Shown in pieces: positions 8,551-17,043 of a DNA stretch of 64,000 nucleotides. The notes under the pieces were generated by a model, which saw nothing but the letters and a program-made list of their open reading frames with translations, did not search any database and was not told the DNA's origin. The number at the start of each line of letters is the position of its first letter. Positions within the stretch are counted from its first letter, which is position 1. The translations under genes and the position numbers were made by a program. Source of the stretch: Nocardia caishijiensis NBRC 108228 (GTDB lineage Bacteria; Actinomycetota; Actinomycetes; Mycobacteriales; Mycobacteriaceae); assembly GCF_001612825.1 (NCBI RefSeq), contig NZ_BDBE01000041.1, forward strand, positions 121,428-185,427, in the 5' to 3' direction.

Positions 8551-9165
8551 GTGAAGCGCACCAGTTACCACCACGGCGACCTGCGAGCCACCCTCATGGC
8601 GGCCTGCCTGCGCCTGATCGAGAGCGAGGGACTCGCGGCGGTGAGCCTGCGCCGGGTCGCGCGCGAGGCCGGGGTGAGCAGTGGCGCGCCGTACCACCAC
8701 TTCGCCGACCGCGCCGCACTGCTGTCGGCGCTGTCGGTCGACGGATTCCAGCGCCTGGCCGAGGACATGATCGCGACGAAAGCGCAGGCGAGCAGCCCCC
8801 GCGCCGCGCTCACCGCACTCGGCGCCGCCTACGTCCGCTTCTCGCGCGAGAATCCGGCACTGTTCCGGCTGATGTTCCGGCCGGAACTGTCGCAACCGGA
8901 CAAACATCCCGATGCCGCCCACGCCGGGGACACCGCCTTCGGCGTGCTCGTCGACACCGTCACCGAATGCGTGGCCGCCGGACAGCTTCCGGCGGACCAG
9001 GCCGACACGCTGGCCGTGGCCTGGTGGAGTCTCGGACACGGCCTGGCCTCGCTGTGGCTCGACGGCCATCTCGAAAAGCGCAGTGAACAGCTGGGAACCA
9101 ACGCACCCGACCTCGTCGACGAGATCATGCGCGCCTTCGCGACGATCGTCGCCACGCGCACCTGA
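8551..9165 (+). CDS. TetR/AcrR family regulator with WHG-type ligand domain
   Basis: A 204-residue regulator starting at GTG 8551. The N-terminal helix-turn-helix spans roughly residues 10-55 (SLRRVAREAGVSSGAPYHHFADRAALL), preceded by YHHGDLRATLM, which marks the branch with a TetR_C_33/WHG C-terminal ligand-binding domain. The remaining 140 residues are alpha-helical with conserved YVRFSRENPALFRLMF. It probably represses itself and the divergent SDR gene through the palindrome at 8470-8496, releasing DNA when a small ligand binds. Confidence 0.88.
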   Translation: MKRTSYHHGDLRATLMAACLRLIESEGLAAVSLRRVAREAGVSSGAPYHHFADRAALLSALSVDGFQRLAEDMIATKAQASSPRAALTALGAAYVRFSRENPALFRLMFRPELSQPDKHPDAAHAGDTAFGVLVDTVTECVAAGQLPADQADTLAVAWWSLGHGLASLWLDGHLEKRSEQLGTNAPDLVDEIMRAFATIVATRT

Positions 9166-9250
9166 ATTTCGCGGTGCGGGTGTAGGAGCGGCCCTAGAGT
9201 GGGTAAGGCTGTTCTACCCCAGTGCGCCCGAACCCGAGCAGGAGGCCCCC

Positions 9251-9568
9251 ATGGCTGAGAGTGTGAAACTCGATCCCGCGGTCGAGGTGTTCGTCGACGC
9301 GCTCAACGCCCAGGACACCGACCGCTTCTACGGCGTACTCGCCGAAGAGGCCACCATGTCCGACGACGGCGTGGAACGCAATCTCACGCAGTGGACCGAG
9401 GCCGAGATCTTCAGTGCCAACGGGCATCTCGAGGTCGACACGGTGGAAGCCGACGGTCTCGAGTTCACCGCCGAATACACCAACAGCCGCTGGGGTTCGA
9501 TGCGCACCACCTGGCGGTTCGACGTGCGCAACGGCCTCATCAGCCGCTTCGAGACCGGACAGGCGTGA
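9251..9568 (+). CDS. NTF2/SnoaL-like small protein
   Basis: A 105-residue protein starting at ATG 9251 after an AGGAGG ribosome site; the longer frame beginning in the TetR gene is not coding upstream. The sequence (VEVFVDALNAQDTDRFYGVLA, then TTWRFDVRNGLISRFETGQA) follows the cone-shaped NTF2-like fold shared by SnoaL-type cyclases and ketosteroid isomerases. Its small size and lack of obvious catalytic dyad leave the function open: a ligand-binding protein or a small isomerase are both possible. The stop codon overlaps the GTG start of the next gene, so the two form a translationally coupled pair. Confidence 0.7.
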   Translation: MAESVKLDPAVEVFVDALNAQDTDRFYGVLAEEATMSDDGVERNLTQWTEAEIFSANGHLEVDTVEADGLEFTAEYTNSRWGSMRTTWRFDVRNGLISRFETGQA

Positions 9569-10713
9569 ACGAACTTCTCCTCCCGCGTTACGGCCACGCG
9601 TCACTGGCCGACCTGCTCCCCTCGATCCTGGCGTGCCTCGGCGCGCCCGGCGAGCACGACCACCTCGGTCTCGAGCTGGATGTCGACCACGTGTGCGTGC
9701 TGCTCGTCGACGGCCTCGGCGCGACCGCGCTGGCCGCCGAAAGCGCTGCGGCACCGTTCCTTTCGGGACTGCCCGCAGCCACGCTCGATGCCGGGTTCCC
9801 GAGTACGACGGCGACCAGCCTGACCACGCTCGGCACCGGTCTGCCGCCGGGCGAACACGGCACCGTCGGCTACACCTTCCAGCTGCCGGGGCAGGACCGC
9901 CTGTTCAACGGCCTGCGCTGGCAGCTCACCGGTGACGGGCCGAAGGGCGACGCGCTCGCCGAGTTCCCCCCGGAGCGAATCCAGCCGCACCGCACCGCCT
10001 TCGAGCGCGCCACGGCCGCCGGGATCACGGCGGTACAGGTGGCACCGAGCTACCAGGACGGTTCGGGTCTCACCCGGGCAGGCTGGCGCGGTGGCGCGTT
10101 CCGGACGGCCTTCTCGGTGGGCGATCTGGTCGACGGTGTCCGCACCGCGCTCGGGTTGTCACCGAAAACCCTTGTCTACACCTATCATTCGGATCTCGAC
10201 ACCACCGGACACGCGCGCGGCCCCGAGACCGGGGCGTGGCGGTTCGAGCTGGCCAATGTGGACCGGATCGCGGCAACGTTGGCAGACAACCTGCCACCGC
10301 GCTCGGCGCTGATCGTCACCGCCGATCACGGCATGGTGCCGCTGGTGCACCGCATCGACTTCGACACCCATCCGCACCTGTCCCAGGGTGTGCGCGCACT
10401 CGGTGGTGAACCGCGCGCCCGCCACGTGTACACCGAGGCGGGGGCCGCCGAATCGGTCGCCGACACCTGGGCGGACACGCTGGGTGAGGAGTTCGTGGTG
10501 CGCACTCGCGCCCAGGTCGTCGAGGCGGGGTGGTTCGGCCCGCGCGTGCACCCGGAGGTGGCCGCCCGGATCGGTGATCTCGTGGTGGTCGCGACCGGAA
10601 CGAGCGGGGTGATCCGCAGCGGTGCCGAGCCACTGCAATCACAGATGCCCGGCCATCACGGATCGCTCACGGCCGCAGAACTGCTCGTGCCGTTGCGCAT
10701 CCACCGCAGTTGA
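9565..10713 (+). CDS. Alkaline phosphatase superfamily (nucleotide pyrophosphatase/phosphodiesterase-like) protein
   Basis: A 382-residue protein; the start is GTG 9565, overlapping the previous stop as GTGA. Metal ligands and nucleophile of the superfamily are visible: DGLGATAL (first Asp), FPSTTATSL (nucleophilic Thr), HSDLDTTGH (Asp and His), TADHGM (Asp-His), and HHGSLT near the C terminus (last His). This is the type I phosphodiesterase/nucleotide pyrophosphatase group with two zinc ions. No signal peptide is seen, so it is probably cytoplasmic. The coupling to an NTF2-like gene is unexplained. Substrate unknown. Confidence 0.82.
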   Translation: MNELLLPRYGHASLADLLPSILACLGAPGEHDHLGLELDVDHVCVLLVDGLGATALAAESAAAPFLSGLPAATLDAGFPSTTATSLTTLGTGLPPGEHGTVGYTFQLPGQDRLFNGLRWQLTGDGPKGDALAEFPPERIQPHRTAFERATAAGITAVQVAPSYQDGSGLTRAGWRGGAFRTAFSVGDLVDGVRTALGLSPKTLVYTYHSDLDTTGHARGPETGAWRFELANVDRIAATLADNLPPRSALIVTADHGMVPLVHRIDFDTHPHLSQGVRALGGEPRARHVYTEAGAAESVADTWADTLGEEFVVRTRAQVVEAGWFGPRVHPEVAARIGDLVVVATGTSGVIRSGAEPLQSQMPGHHGSLTAAELLVPLRIHRS

Positions 10714-10837
10714 CCGCTGCCTTCGACGAGTCCTCCGTGGACACGCTCCGCCACCTCCTCCTGGCCCGCCGCGATCGGCATCTAGTCTGGAGCGGACCCG
10801 GGCAAGCCGTACCGGGCGCGACCTTTCAGGAGGAACC

Positions 10838-11155
10838 ATGCACGCCACCCGGACCGGCGCCGTCGCGGTCGGACTCGCGGTGCTGGCGGCACTGGCGACC
10901 GGCTGCTCCGACGTGGAGCGCCTGCTCAACCAGGGCGGCGACACCCCCTGCCGGGACTACATCGATCAGGAACCGGACACGAAGCGGATCACCATCACCA
11001 AGGCGATCAAGGAGAAGACCGGCAACGACAACGAACCGGCGGGCACGGTGGTCGACTCGATGATCGTGCAGGTCGATCTGCTGTGCGCGGGCCAGCGCAA
11101 TATCGACACCCCGATCAAGAACGCCGATATCGCCGGGCTGTTCCTGAACAAATAG
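10838..11155 (+). CDS. Small lipoprotein, HdeA-like
   Basis: A 105-residue predicted lipoprotein: a lipobox ALATGC places the lipidated Cys near residue 25. The mature part has two cysteines (TPCRDYIDQ and DLLCAGQ) that could form one disulfide. The spacing and the C-x2-Y-I-D start resemble actinobacterial HdeA-like proteins, small acid-stress chaperone folds, but similarity is judged by eye only. A strong AGGAGGAACC ribosome site precedes ATG 10838. It would sit on the outer face of the cytoplasmic membrane. No operon partner is evident. Confidence 0.65.
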   Translation: MHATRTGAVAVGLAVLAALATGCSDVERLLNQGGDTPCRDYIDQEPDTKRITITKAIKEKTGNDNEPAGTVVDSMIVQVDLLCAGQRNIDTPIKNADIAGLFLNK

Positions 11156-11281
11156 CCGACCGCTCGTCAAGCCGACGCGACAGGGCACACCCCGGTGACC
11201 CGGTAGTCCGCAGACAATCCGGACCCGTCTCGGTGGCACACCTGATAAACAGGAACAGCCACCGACGAGCAGGGAGTGAAC

Positions 11282-12529
11282 GTGGGCACACCCGACGATC
11301 CGATCCCCGGATCGCCCAGGCCCGACGGGCTCGCGGACTATCGCGGCGCGATCGAGAAGCAGTGGAACCGCCTCGCCGCCCCCTCACGCCCGCTGCGACT
11401 GCCCCGCGACACCGGCGCTGTGCGCCGGGAGGTGGCCCGGTCCTGGCAGCGTTCGCTGCACACCGTCGACCCGGCCCAGACCGTGGCCCCCGGACTCGAC
11501 GACATCAGCGGCCGCTGGCGCGAGTCGCCGCTGCGTCGGCCGGTCACCGAGCTGGCGGGCCAATTGCGTGGAATCGCCGAGGATTCCGGCTATCTCGCCG
11601 TCGTCAGTGACGAATCGGGGACCATCCTGTGGACCGCGGGCGATCGCACGCTGCGCCGCCAGGGTGAGCAGGTGAACTTCGCGCCCGGCGGAGTGTGGGA
11701 CGAAAGCCACATGGGCACCAACGGGCTGTCGCTGGCCCTGCACGACGACCAGGCCTGCACCGTGTTCTCCGCCGAACACCTGGTGGCCGCCCTGCACGGG
11801 TGGGTCTGTTACTCCGCGCCCATCCACGGACCCGACGGTCGCACCGTCGGCGTGCTCGACCTGTCCTCGACCTGGGAACGCTCACACCCCATGGTGATGA
11901 CCTCGGTGCGCGCCCTCGTCACGGCGGTGGAGACCATGCTGCGGGCCGAGGCACCCACCCCCATCCCCGGTGTTCGGCTCGAATGCCTCGGCGCCGCAAG
12001 GCTGCTGCGCGACGGTCGACCCGTCCCGCTGCCGCCGCGTCAGCTCGAGATCATGGCTCTGCTCGCTCTCGAACCCGACGGCTACACACCCGAGCAGCTG
12101 CACGCCGCCGTCTACGGCGACCGCGCGGTATCGTTGAACACGCTCAAAGCCGATGTCTCCCATCTGCGCCGGGCGACCAGGGGCGAGATCGCCAACCGGC
12201 GCTACATGCTCACCGGCGCGGTGTCGTGTGACGCGGTGGAACTGCTCGCGGCCATCGAGGGCGGCGATCTCACCTCGGCGCTGTGGCTGTATCGCGGACC
12301 ACTGCTGCCCGGCTCGGACCTGCCGGGCGTGCACCAGTGGCGCGACCACCTCGACGTCGGTCTCCGGGACGCGGTGCTGGCCAGCGACCGCCCCGAGCAC
12401 GCGGTGGCCTTCGGGCAGCGCTGCCCCGCCGACGTCGCCGTGCACGAGCACGCCCTGCGGCTGCTGCCACGCGACGACGTCCGCCGGGCCGTGGTCACCG
12501 CCCGCCTGTACACCGCACGGCAGGGCTGA
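11282..12529 (+). CDS. GAF-domain transcriptional regulator of the aldehyde dehydrogenase locus
   Basis: A 415-residue regulator. Residues about 40-230 contain an AcoR-type GAF sensory region (VARSWQRSL at its start, GYLAVVSDESGTILW, then GGVWDESHMGTNGLSLAL). The C-terminal part is not the sigma-54 AAA+ or Fis-type domain of classical AcoR; instead LPPRQLEIMALLALEPDGYTPEQL begins a winged-helix-like region with SLNTLKADVSHLRR as probable recognition helix. GTG 11282 was chosen because AGGGAG lies five bases before it; GTG 11276 would overlap that site. It lies directly upstream of the aldehyde dehydrogenase/DUF779 pair and probably controls it. Confidence 0.75.
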   Translation: MGTPDDPIPGSPRPDGLADYRGAIEKQWNRLAAPSRPLRLPRDTGAVRREVARSWQRSLHTVDPAQTVAPGLDDISGRWRESPLRRPVTELAGQLRGIAEDSGYLAVVSDESGTILWTAGDRTLRRQGEQVNFAPGGVWDESHMGTNGLSLALHDDQACTVFSAEHLVAALHGWVCYSAPIHGPDGRTVGVLDLSSTWERSHPMVMTSVRALVTAVETMLRAEAPTPIPGVRLECLGAARLLRDGRPVPLPPRQLEIMALLALEPDGYTPEQLHAAVYGDRAVSLNTLKADVSHLRRATRGEIANRRYMLTGAVSCDAVELLAAIEGGDLTSALWLYRGPLLPGSDLPGVHQWRDHLDVGLRDAVLASDRPEHAVAFGQRCPADVAVHEHALRLLPRDDVRRAVVTARLYTARQG

Positions 12530-12617
12530 CCTGCGCGAACAGCAGCACCAACCTCGCACCAACCTTCGCCGACCATAGTGTGTCCCACCACGCACGAGGT
12601 CGCGAGGAGCGAGACGC

Positions 12618-14105
12618 ATGATCTACGGCAAGCCCGGATCGGATACCGGCATAGTCAGCTATGCCGCCCGATACGACAACTTCATCGGAGGCGAATGGGT
12701 CGCCCCCGTCGAAGGCCGCTACTTCGACAACACCTCGCCCGTCGACGGTGAGACCTTTTGCGCCGTCGCCCGTTCCACCGCCGCCGACATCGACCTGGCG
12801 GTCACCGCCGCCCGTCGCGCCGCCCCGGGGTGGGCCGCCTGCTCCCCGGCCGACCGCGCGGGCATCCTGCTCGCCATCGCCGACCGCATCGAGAACAGCA
12901 TCGAACCACTCGCGGTGGCCGAGACCTGGGACAACGGCAAACCGGTTCGCGAGACCCTGCGCACCGATCTGCCCTCGGCCGTCGACCACTTCCGGTATCT
13001 CGCCGGGATGCTGCGCGGACAGGAGGGCACGATCTCCACGGTCGACCGCGACACCGTGGCCTACCACCTGTTCGCGCCGCTCGGTGTCGTCGGGCACATC
13101 TTGCCGTGGAACCACCCGATCCGCACCGCCGCATGGGAACTCGCGCCCGCGCTCGCGGCGGGCAACTGCGTGGTGCTCAAACCGGCCGAGCAGACCCCGG
13201 CCTCACTGCTGCTCGTCGTCGAGCTGATCGCCGACCTGCTGCCCGACGGTGTGCTCAACGTGGTCAACGGTTTCGGGGCGGAGGCGGGCGTGGCGCTGGC
13301 GCGCGATCCGCACCTGGACAAGCTGACCTTCACCGGCGAGACCGGCACGGCGCGGCTGATCCTGCGCCACGCCGCCGAGAACATCGTTCCGGTGTCGGTG
13401 CGGCTGGGTGGCAAGTGCGCCGACGTCTTCACCGCCGATGTGCTCGCCGCCGACGACGCGTTCCTCGACAGCGCCGTCGAGGGATTCGTGACCTTCGTTT
13501 CCAACCAGGGTGAGGTCGGCACGTGCCCGTCGCGGGCGCTGATCCACTCGTCGATCTACGACGAGTTCCTCGCCCGCTGCATCGCCCGCACCGAGGCCGT
13601 CGTGTCCGGTCATCCCCTCGACACCGAGACGATGATCGGCGCCCAGGCCGGTAACGATCAATACGAGAAGATCCTGTCCTACTTCGACATCGGCAGAGCC
13701 GAAGGCGCCCGCGTGCTGACTGGAGGGGAAGCACGCAAGGTCGACGGCCTACCGGGTGGGTACTACATCGAGCCGACCGTCTTCGAAGGCGACAACTCGA
13801 TGCGGATCTTCCAGGAGGAGATCTTCGGTCCGGTGCTCGGGGTGACCCGCTTCGATACGCTCGACGAAGCGGTACGGGTCGCCGACGACACCGCACACCG
13901 TCTCGGTGCGGGCGTGTGGACCCGCGATCTCGGCACCGCGCACCGGTTCGCGGGAGCGGTCGGCACCCGACGGGTGTGGGCCAATTGCCACCACGCTCAC
14001 CCCGCGCCCACCTCGGGTGAGTACACCGCATTGCTACTCGGGCGCTATCAGCGGACCAAGAATCTGCTGGTGCGCCATTCGACGACGACACCAGGGATGT
14101 TCTGA
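12618..14105 (+). CDS. Aldehyde dehydrogenase homologue lacking the catalytic Cys and Glu
   Basis: A 495-residue protein of the AldB/ExaC branch of aldehyde dehydrogenases, which oxidise acetaldehyde and related aldehydes with NAD. The fold markers are present: LPWNHP (Asn), KPAEQTPAS, TFTGETGTARL (cofactor site) and EEIFGPV. Two catalytic positions are changed. The nucleophile segment normally NQGEVCTCPSR reads NQGEVGTCPSR (Gly at 301), and the general-base segment normally ELGGK reads RLGGK (Arg at 262). The C terminus also lacks the FGGYKxSGIGRE segment and about a dozen residues. The frame is intact and has a GGAG ribosome site, so it is kept as a gene. It is probably inactive as a dehydrogenase; C303 two residues on could be tested as a substitute. 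Confidence 0.85.
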   Translation: MIYGKPGSDTGIVSYAARYDNFIGGEWVAPVEGRYFDNTSPVDGETFCAVARSTAADIDLAVTAARRAAPGWAACSPADRAGILLAIADRIENSIEPLAVAETWDNGKPVRETLRTDLPSAVDHFRYLAGMLRGQEGTISTVDRDTVAYHLFAPLGVVGHILPWNHPIRTAAWELAPALAAGNCVVLKPAEQTPASLLLVVELIADLLPDGVLNVVNGFGAEAGVALARDPHLDKLTFTGETGTARLILRHAAENIVPVSVRLGGKCADVFTADVLAADDAFLDSAVEGFVTFVSNQGEVGTCPSRALIHSSIYDEFLARCIARTEAVVSGHPLDTETMIGAQAGNDQYEKILSYFDIGRAEGARVLTGGEARKVDGLPGGYYIEPTVFEGDNSMRIFQEEIFGPVLGVTRFDTLDEAVRVADDTAHRLGAGVWTRDLGTAHRFAGAVGTRRVWANCHHAHPAPTSGEYTALLLGRYQRTKNLLVRHSTTTPGMF

Positions 14106-14512
14106 TGCAGAACACGATCCACCGCGTTGACATCACCGAACGCGCCCAGGACCTGCTGCGCCGCGTCATCGAGGACAACGGCCCGGTGCTGTTCCGCCAG
14201 ACCGGCGAGAACTGCGCCGCCGAGGCCGCACCGCTGTGCTTACCCACCAGACAGTTCCCGATCGAGAAGAGCGACATCCTGCTCGGCCGATTGAGCTGGC
14301 ACACCGAATTCTGGATCAGCCCGGAACAATTCGAGTGCTGGAAGGACACCCACCTCACCATCGATGTGACCCGTGGGCCCGCCGCCGAGCCGTCCCTCGA
14401 AGCGTCACACGGCCTGCGGTTCGTGCTGCGCGCGCGGCAGCTGACCCCGGCGGAGAACGCGGCCCTGGCCGCCGCGCCGCCACCACGCACCGGCGCCGAC
14501 CGCACGCTGTAG
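14105..14512 (+). CDS. DUF779 family protein with altered cysteine motif
   Basis: A 135-residue protein whose start overlaps the aldehyde dehydrogenase stop (TGATG), so the two are coupled. The family pattern is clear in SDILLGRL, PEQFECWKDTHLTIDV and SLEASHGLRFVLRAR. In ordinary members the N-terminal half has HQSGGCCDGSSPMC; here it reads RQTGENCAAEAAPLC, so the His, one of the paired Cys and the Asp-Gly are lost. A rare TTA leucine codon at 14240-14242 and a rare AGA codon lie just after this segment. DUF779 proteins accompany AldB-type dehydrogenases and may be accessory proteins; their role is not established. Confidence 0.75.
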   Translation: MQNTIHRVDITERAQDLLRRVIEDNGPVLFRQTGENCAAEAAPLCLPTRQFPIEKSDILLGRLSWHTEFWISPEQFECWKDTHLTIDVTRGPAAEPSLEASHGLRFVLRARQLTPAENAALAAAPPPRTGADRTL

Positions 14513-14531
14513 GCGCGGGGAGAAGACCTGA

Positions 14532-14560
14532 CCCGGCCCACCCGTCACGGGTGGGCCGGG
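14532..14560 (+). terminator. Strong hairpin terminator after DUF779
   Basis: Perfect 13-base arms CCCGGCCCACCCG and CGGGTGGGCCGGG around a TCA loop, 20 bases after the DUF779 stop. No T-tract follows, as is common in actinomycetes. It separates the aldehyde dehydrogenase operon from the conservon. Confidence 0.8.
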
Positions 14561-14690
14561 CCACGGCGAGCCCCCGCCGACTGGGCCATCGCGGCTCAGC
14601 CGGCGGGGTGAGCTCGAGTTCGCCCGAATGCCAAATCGCGTCTCGCTCAGCGAGACCCGTGCGGCAACACTGCAACAATTCCGTTACGTT

Positions 14691-17042
14691 ATGGCGATGT
14701 TCTTAGCGAGACTCGGTGTTCGCACCCGGATTCTGGCGATCGCTCTCATCCCCAGTCTGACCCTGGTGGTGGTCGGCGTCGGCACGGCGGGCTACCTGGT
14801 CGAAGAGAGCAACAAGGCCAAGACCTGGGCGTCGGAGATGCAGGCGGCCGTCCCCTATACCCGCGCGCTCATCGAAGCGGTGCAGTCGGAACGTCAGCTC
14901 ACCCTGGCCTATCTGGCCGGTGACGACACCGCCGCCGAAGCGCTGGGCCCCGCCAGGACCCGCCTCGACGCGGCCTTCCAGGGCCTGATCGAGATCTCCA
15001 CCGACATCCGCGCGGTCGACGACTCCGAAATCGGCGACGACAAGGGCGGATTCAACACTCTCGGCACGCACCTGACCGGCGTGCGCCAGGGCGCCGACGC
15101 CCGGATGCTGCCCGCGAACGACGCGTACACCTTCTACAGCCGACTGCTCGACGTGCTCACCCAGGGCACCAAGGTGGCCGAACGTGCCGCCCCCGACGCG
15201 GTCGTCGCCTCCGGCGTGGCCGAGGGTGTCCGCATCCTGCACGCGGCCGAGGCGATGTCGCGCAGCAACGCGATCTCCCTGTCGCTGGTGACCGCCGACG
15301 GCCCGACGGGCATCCCGATCGAGGAACTCGTCAACCAGATCGGCTACTACCACACCGAATTGGCGACCATCGTCACCGAGCTCGACGAGGACGAGCGCGG
15401 CCCGATCACCGCGATGATGTCCTCACCGCATTTCGCCCAGCTCGCCGCGATGGAGTCGGCGATCGTGAGCCGGTTCGCGGCGCCGCAGCAGCCGAGCACC
15501 TCCTCGACTCGGACACAGACCGTCGCCGCCCTGCCCATGTCGATCCCCGAATGGCACACCGCCGCAGCCGAAGTCAACCGGGCGATGGTCGAGGCGTACG
15601 GCGCCCACAACAGCCACATCCAGAAGCTGGCCGAGCAGACCGCCCAGCGCGCCCAGGTGAACGCGGCCCTGGCGGGCGGCGGCGTCGTCGTGGTCAGTCT
15701 GCTGGCGTTCCTGATCGCGGTGATCCTGGCCAACCGGATCATCCGGCGCCTGCGCAGGTTGCGCACCGAAACCCTGGCCCTGGCCGACGAGCAACTGCCC
15801 GCCACCATGCGCACCCTGCGCGACGGCGGTGACGTCGAGCCCGCCGACATCGCCCCCAAGCTCGACTTCGGCCGCGACGAGATCGGCCAGGTCGCCGACG
15901 CGTTCGAGCACGCCGCCGCGGCCGCGTTGCGCGCCGCCGTCGACGAGGCGCGTACCCGTGAAGGGGTGCGCGCGGTGTTCCTCAACATCGCCCACCGCAG
16001 CCAGATCGTGGTGCACCGTCAGCTCGAGATCCTCGACGAAGCCGAACGCAGCCAAGAGGATCCGGCGCTGCTGGAAACCCTGTTCCGGCTCGACCACCTG
16101 GCCACCCGCGAACGCCGCAACGCCGAGAACCTCATCATCCTCGGCGGTGGCCGCCCGGGTCGCCAGTGGCGCAACCCGATTCCGCTGATGGACATCGTGC
16201 GCAGCGCCATCGGTGAGACCCTCGACTACGCGCGCGTGCGGGTCACCAAGCTGCCCGAGGTCGATGTCGTCGGCACCGTGGTCGCCGACCTCGTGCACCT
16301 GCTCGCCGAACTCGTCGACAACGCCACCGCCTTCTCCCCGCCGCAGTCGCGCGTGGAGGCGGGCGGCAACATCGTCGGCAAGGGTGTGGTCGTGGAGATC
16401 ACCGACCAGGGCATGGGGATGAGTCCCGAGGATCTGGCCCGCTACAACGACATGCTCGCCGACCCGCCGGACTTCGGCGTCGGCACGCTGTCCTCGGATT
16501 CGCGGCTCGGCCTGTTCGTGGTCGCGAGACTGTCCACCGCGCACGGTGTTTCGGTGCGCCTCAGCGAATCCGACTACGGCGGGATCCGCGCCATCGTGCT
16601 CATCCCGCAGAACCTGCTCGCCGGGGCGGCGGCGATGCCGAGCTCACCCGCGACGACCGGTCCGCTGCGCCGCGGTCTACCCCGCCCGCACGAGCAGGCG
16701 CCCGCCGCCGCGCTCGAGCAGGCACCGGTGGCCACCCTCGTCGCCGAACCGCCCGCACCTCGGCCCGCCGAGCCGATCGTGGACACCCGCGTGGTCGAGG
16801 CCGAAGCTGCGCCACAGCCGGAGACCGGCCCCGACGGCAGGCCGCTGCTGCCTCGCCGTCAACGGCAGACGAATCTGCGACCCGAACTCACCGAGGAACC
16901 GACCACCGCCGAACCGACCGCGCCCGCGCCGCGTCCCCGCTCCGCCGAGCAGGCCCGCGACCTGATGTCCGCGATCGAGATCGGCACTCGACAGGGCCGC
17001 AAGCCCCTGTCGAACTCTCACCAGGACGAACAGGAAGGCTGA
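14691..17042 (+). CDS. cvnA: Conservon sensor ATPase/histidine kinase-like protein CvnA
   Basis: About 783 residues. It has an N-terminal membrane helix (RILAIALIPSLTLVVVGVG), an extracellular nitrate/sulfonate-sensor-like helical region to about residue 330, a second membrane helix (GGVVVVSLLAFLIAVILA), a HAMP-like linker, a helical dimerisation region (NIAHRSQIVVHRQLEILDEAE), then a histidine-kinase-type ATPase domain with ELVDNATAFSPP (N box), GMGMSPEDL (G box) and RLGLFVVARLS. The tail is Pro/Ala-rich and disordered. Cvn systems act as membrane-associated complexes resembling eukaryotic G-protein receptors. Start is uncertain: ATG 14691, ATG 14697 or an upstream ATG 14628 are possible. 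A rare TTA codon is at 14700-14702. Confidence 0.88.
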   Translation: MAMFLARLGVRTRILAIALIPSLTLVVVGVGTAGYLVEESNKAKTWASEMQAAVPYTRALIEAVQSERQLTLAYLAGDDTAAEALGPARTRLDAAFQGLIEISTDIRAVDDSEIGDDKGGFNTLGTHLTGVRQGADARMLPANDAYTFYSRLLDVLTQGTKVAERAAPDAVVASGVAEGVRILHAAEAMSRSNAISLSLVTADGPTGIPIEELVNQIGYYHTELATIVTELDEDERGPITAMMSSPHFAQLAAMESAIVSRFAAPQQPSTSSTRTQTVAALPMSIPEWHTAAAEVNRAMVEAYGAHNSHIQKLAEQTAQRAQVNAALAGGGVVVVSLLAFLIAVILANRIIRRLRRLRTETLALADEQLPATMRTLRDGGDVEPADIAPKLDFGRDEIGQVADAFEHAAAAALRAAVDEARTREGVRAVFLNIAHRSQIVVHRQLEILDEAERSQEDPALLETLFRLDHLATRERRNAENLIILGGGRPGRQWRNPIPLMDIVRSAIGETLDYARVRVTKLPEVDVVGTVVADLVHLLAELVDNATAFSPPQSRVEAGGNIVGKGVVVEITDQGMGMSPEDLARYNDMLADPPDFGVGTLSSDSRLGLFVVARLSTAHGVSVRLSESDYGGIRAIVLIPQNLLAGAAAMPSSPATTGPLRRGLPRPHEQAPAAALEQAPVATLVAEPPAPRPAEPIVDTRVVEAEAAPQPETGPDGRPLLPRRQRQTNLRPELTEEPTTAEPTAPAPRPRSAEQARDLMSAIEIGTRQGRKPLSNSHQDEQEG

Positions 17043-17043
17043 G

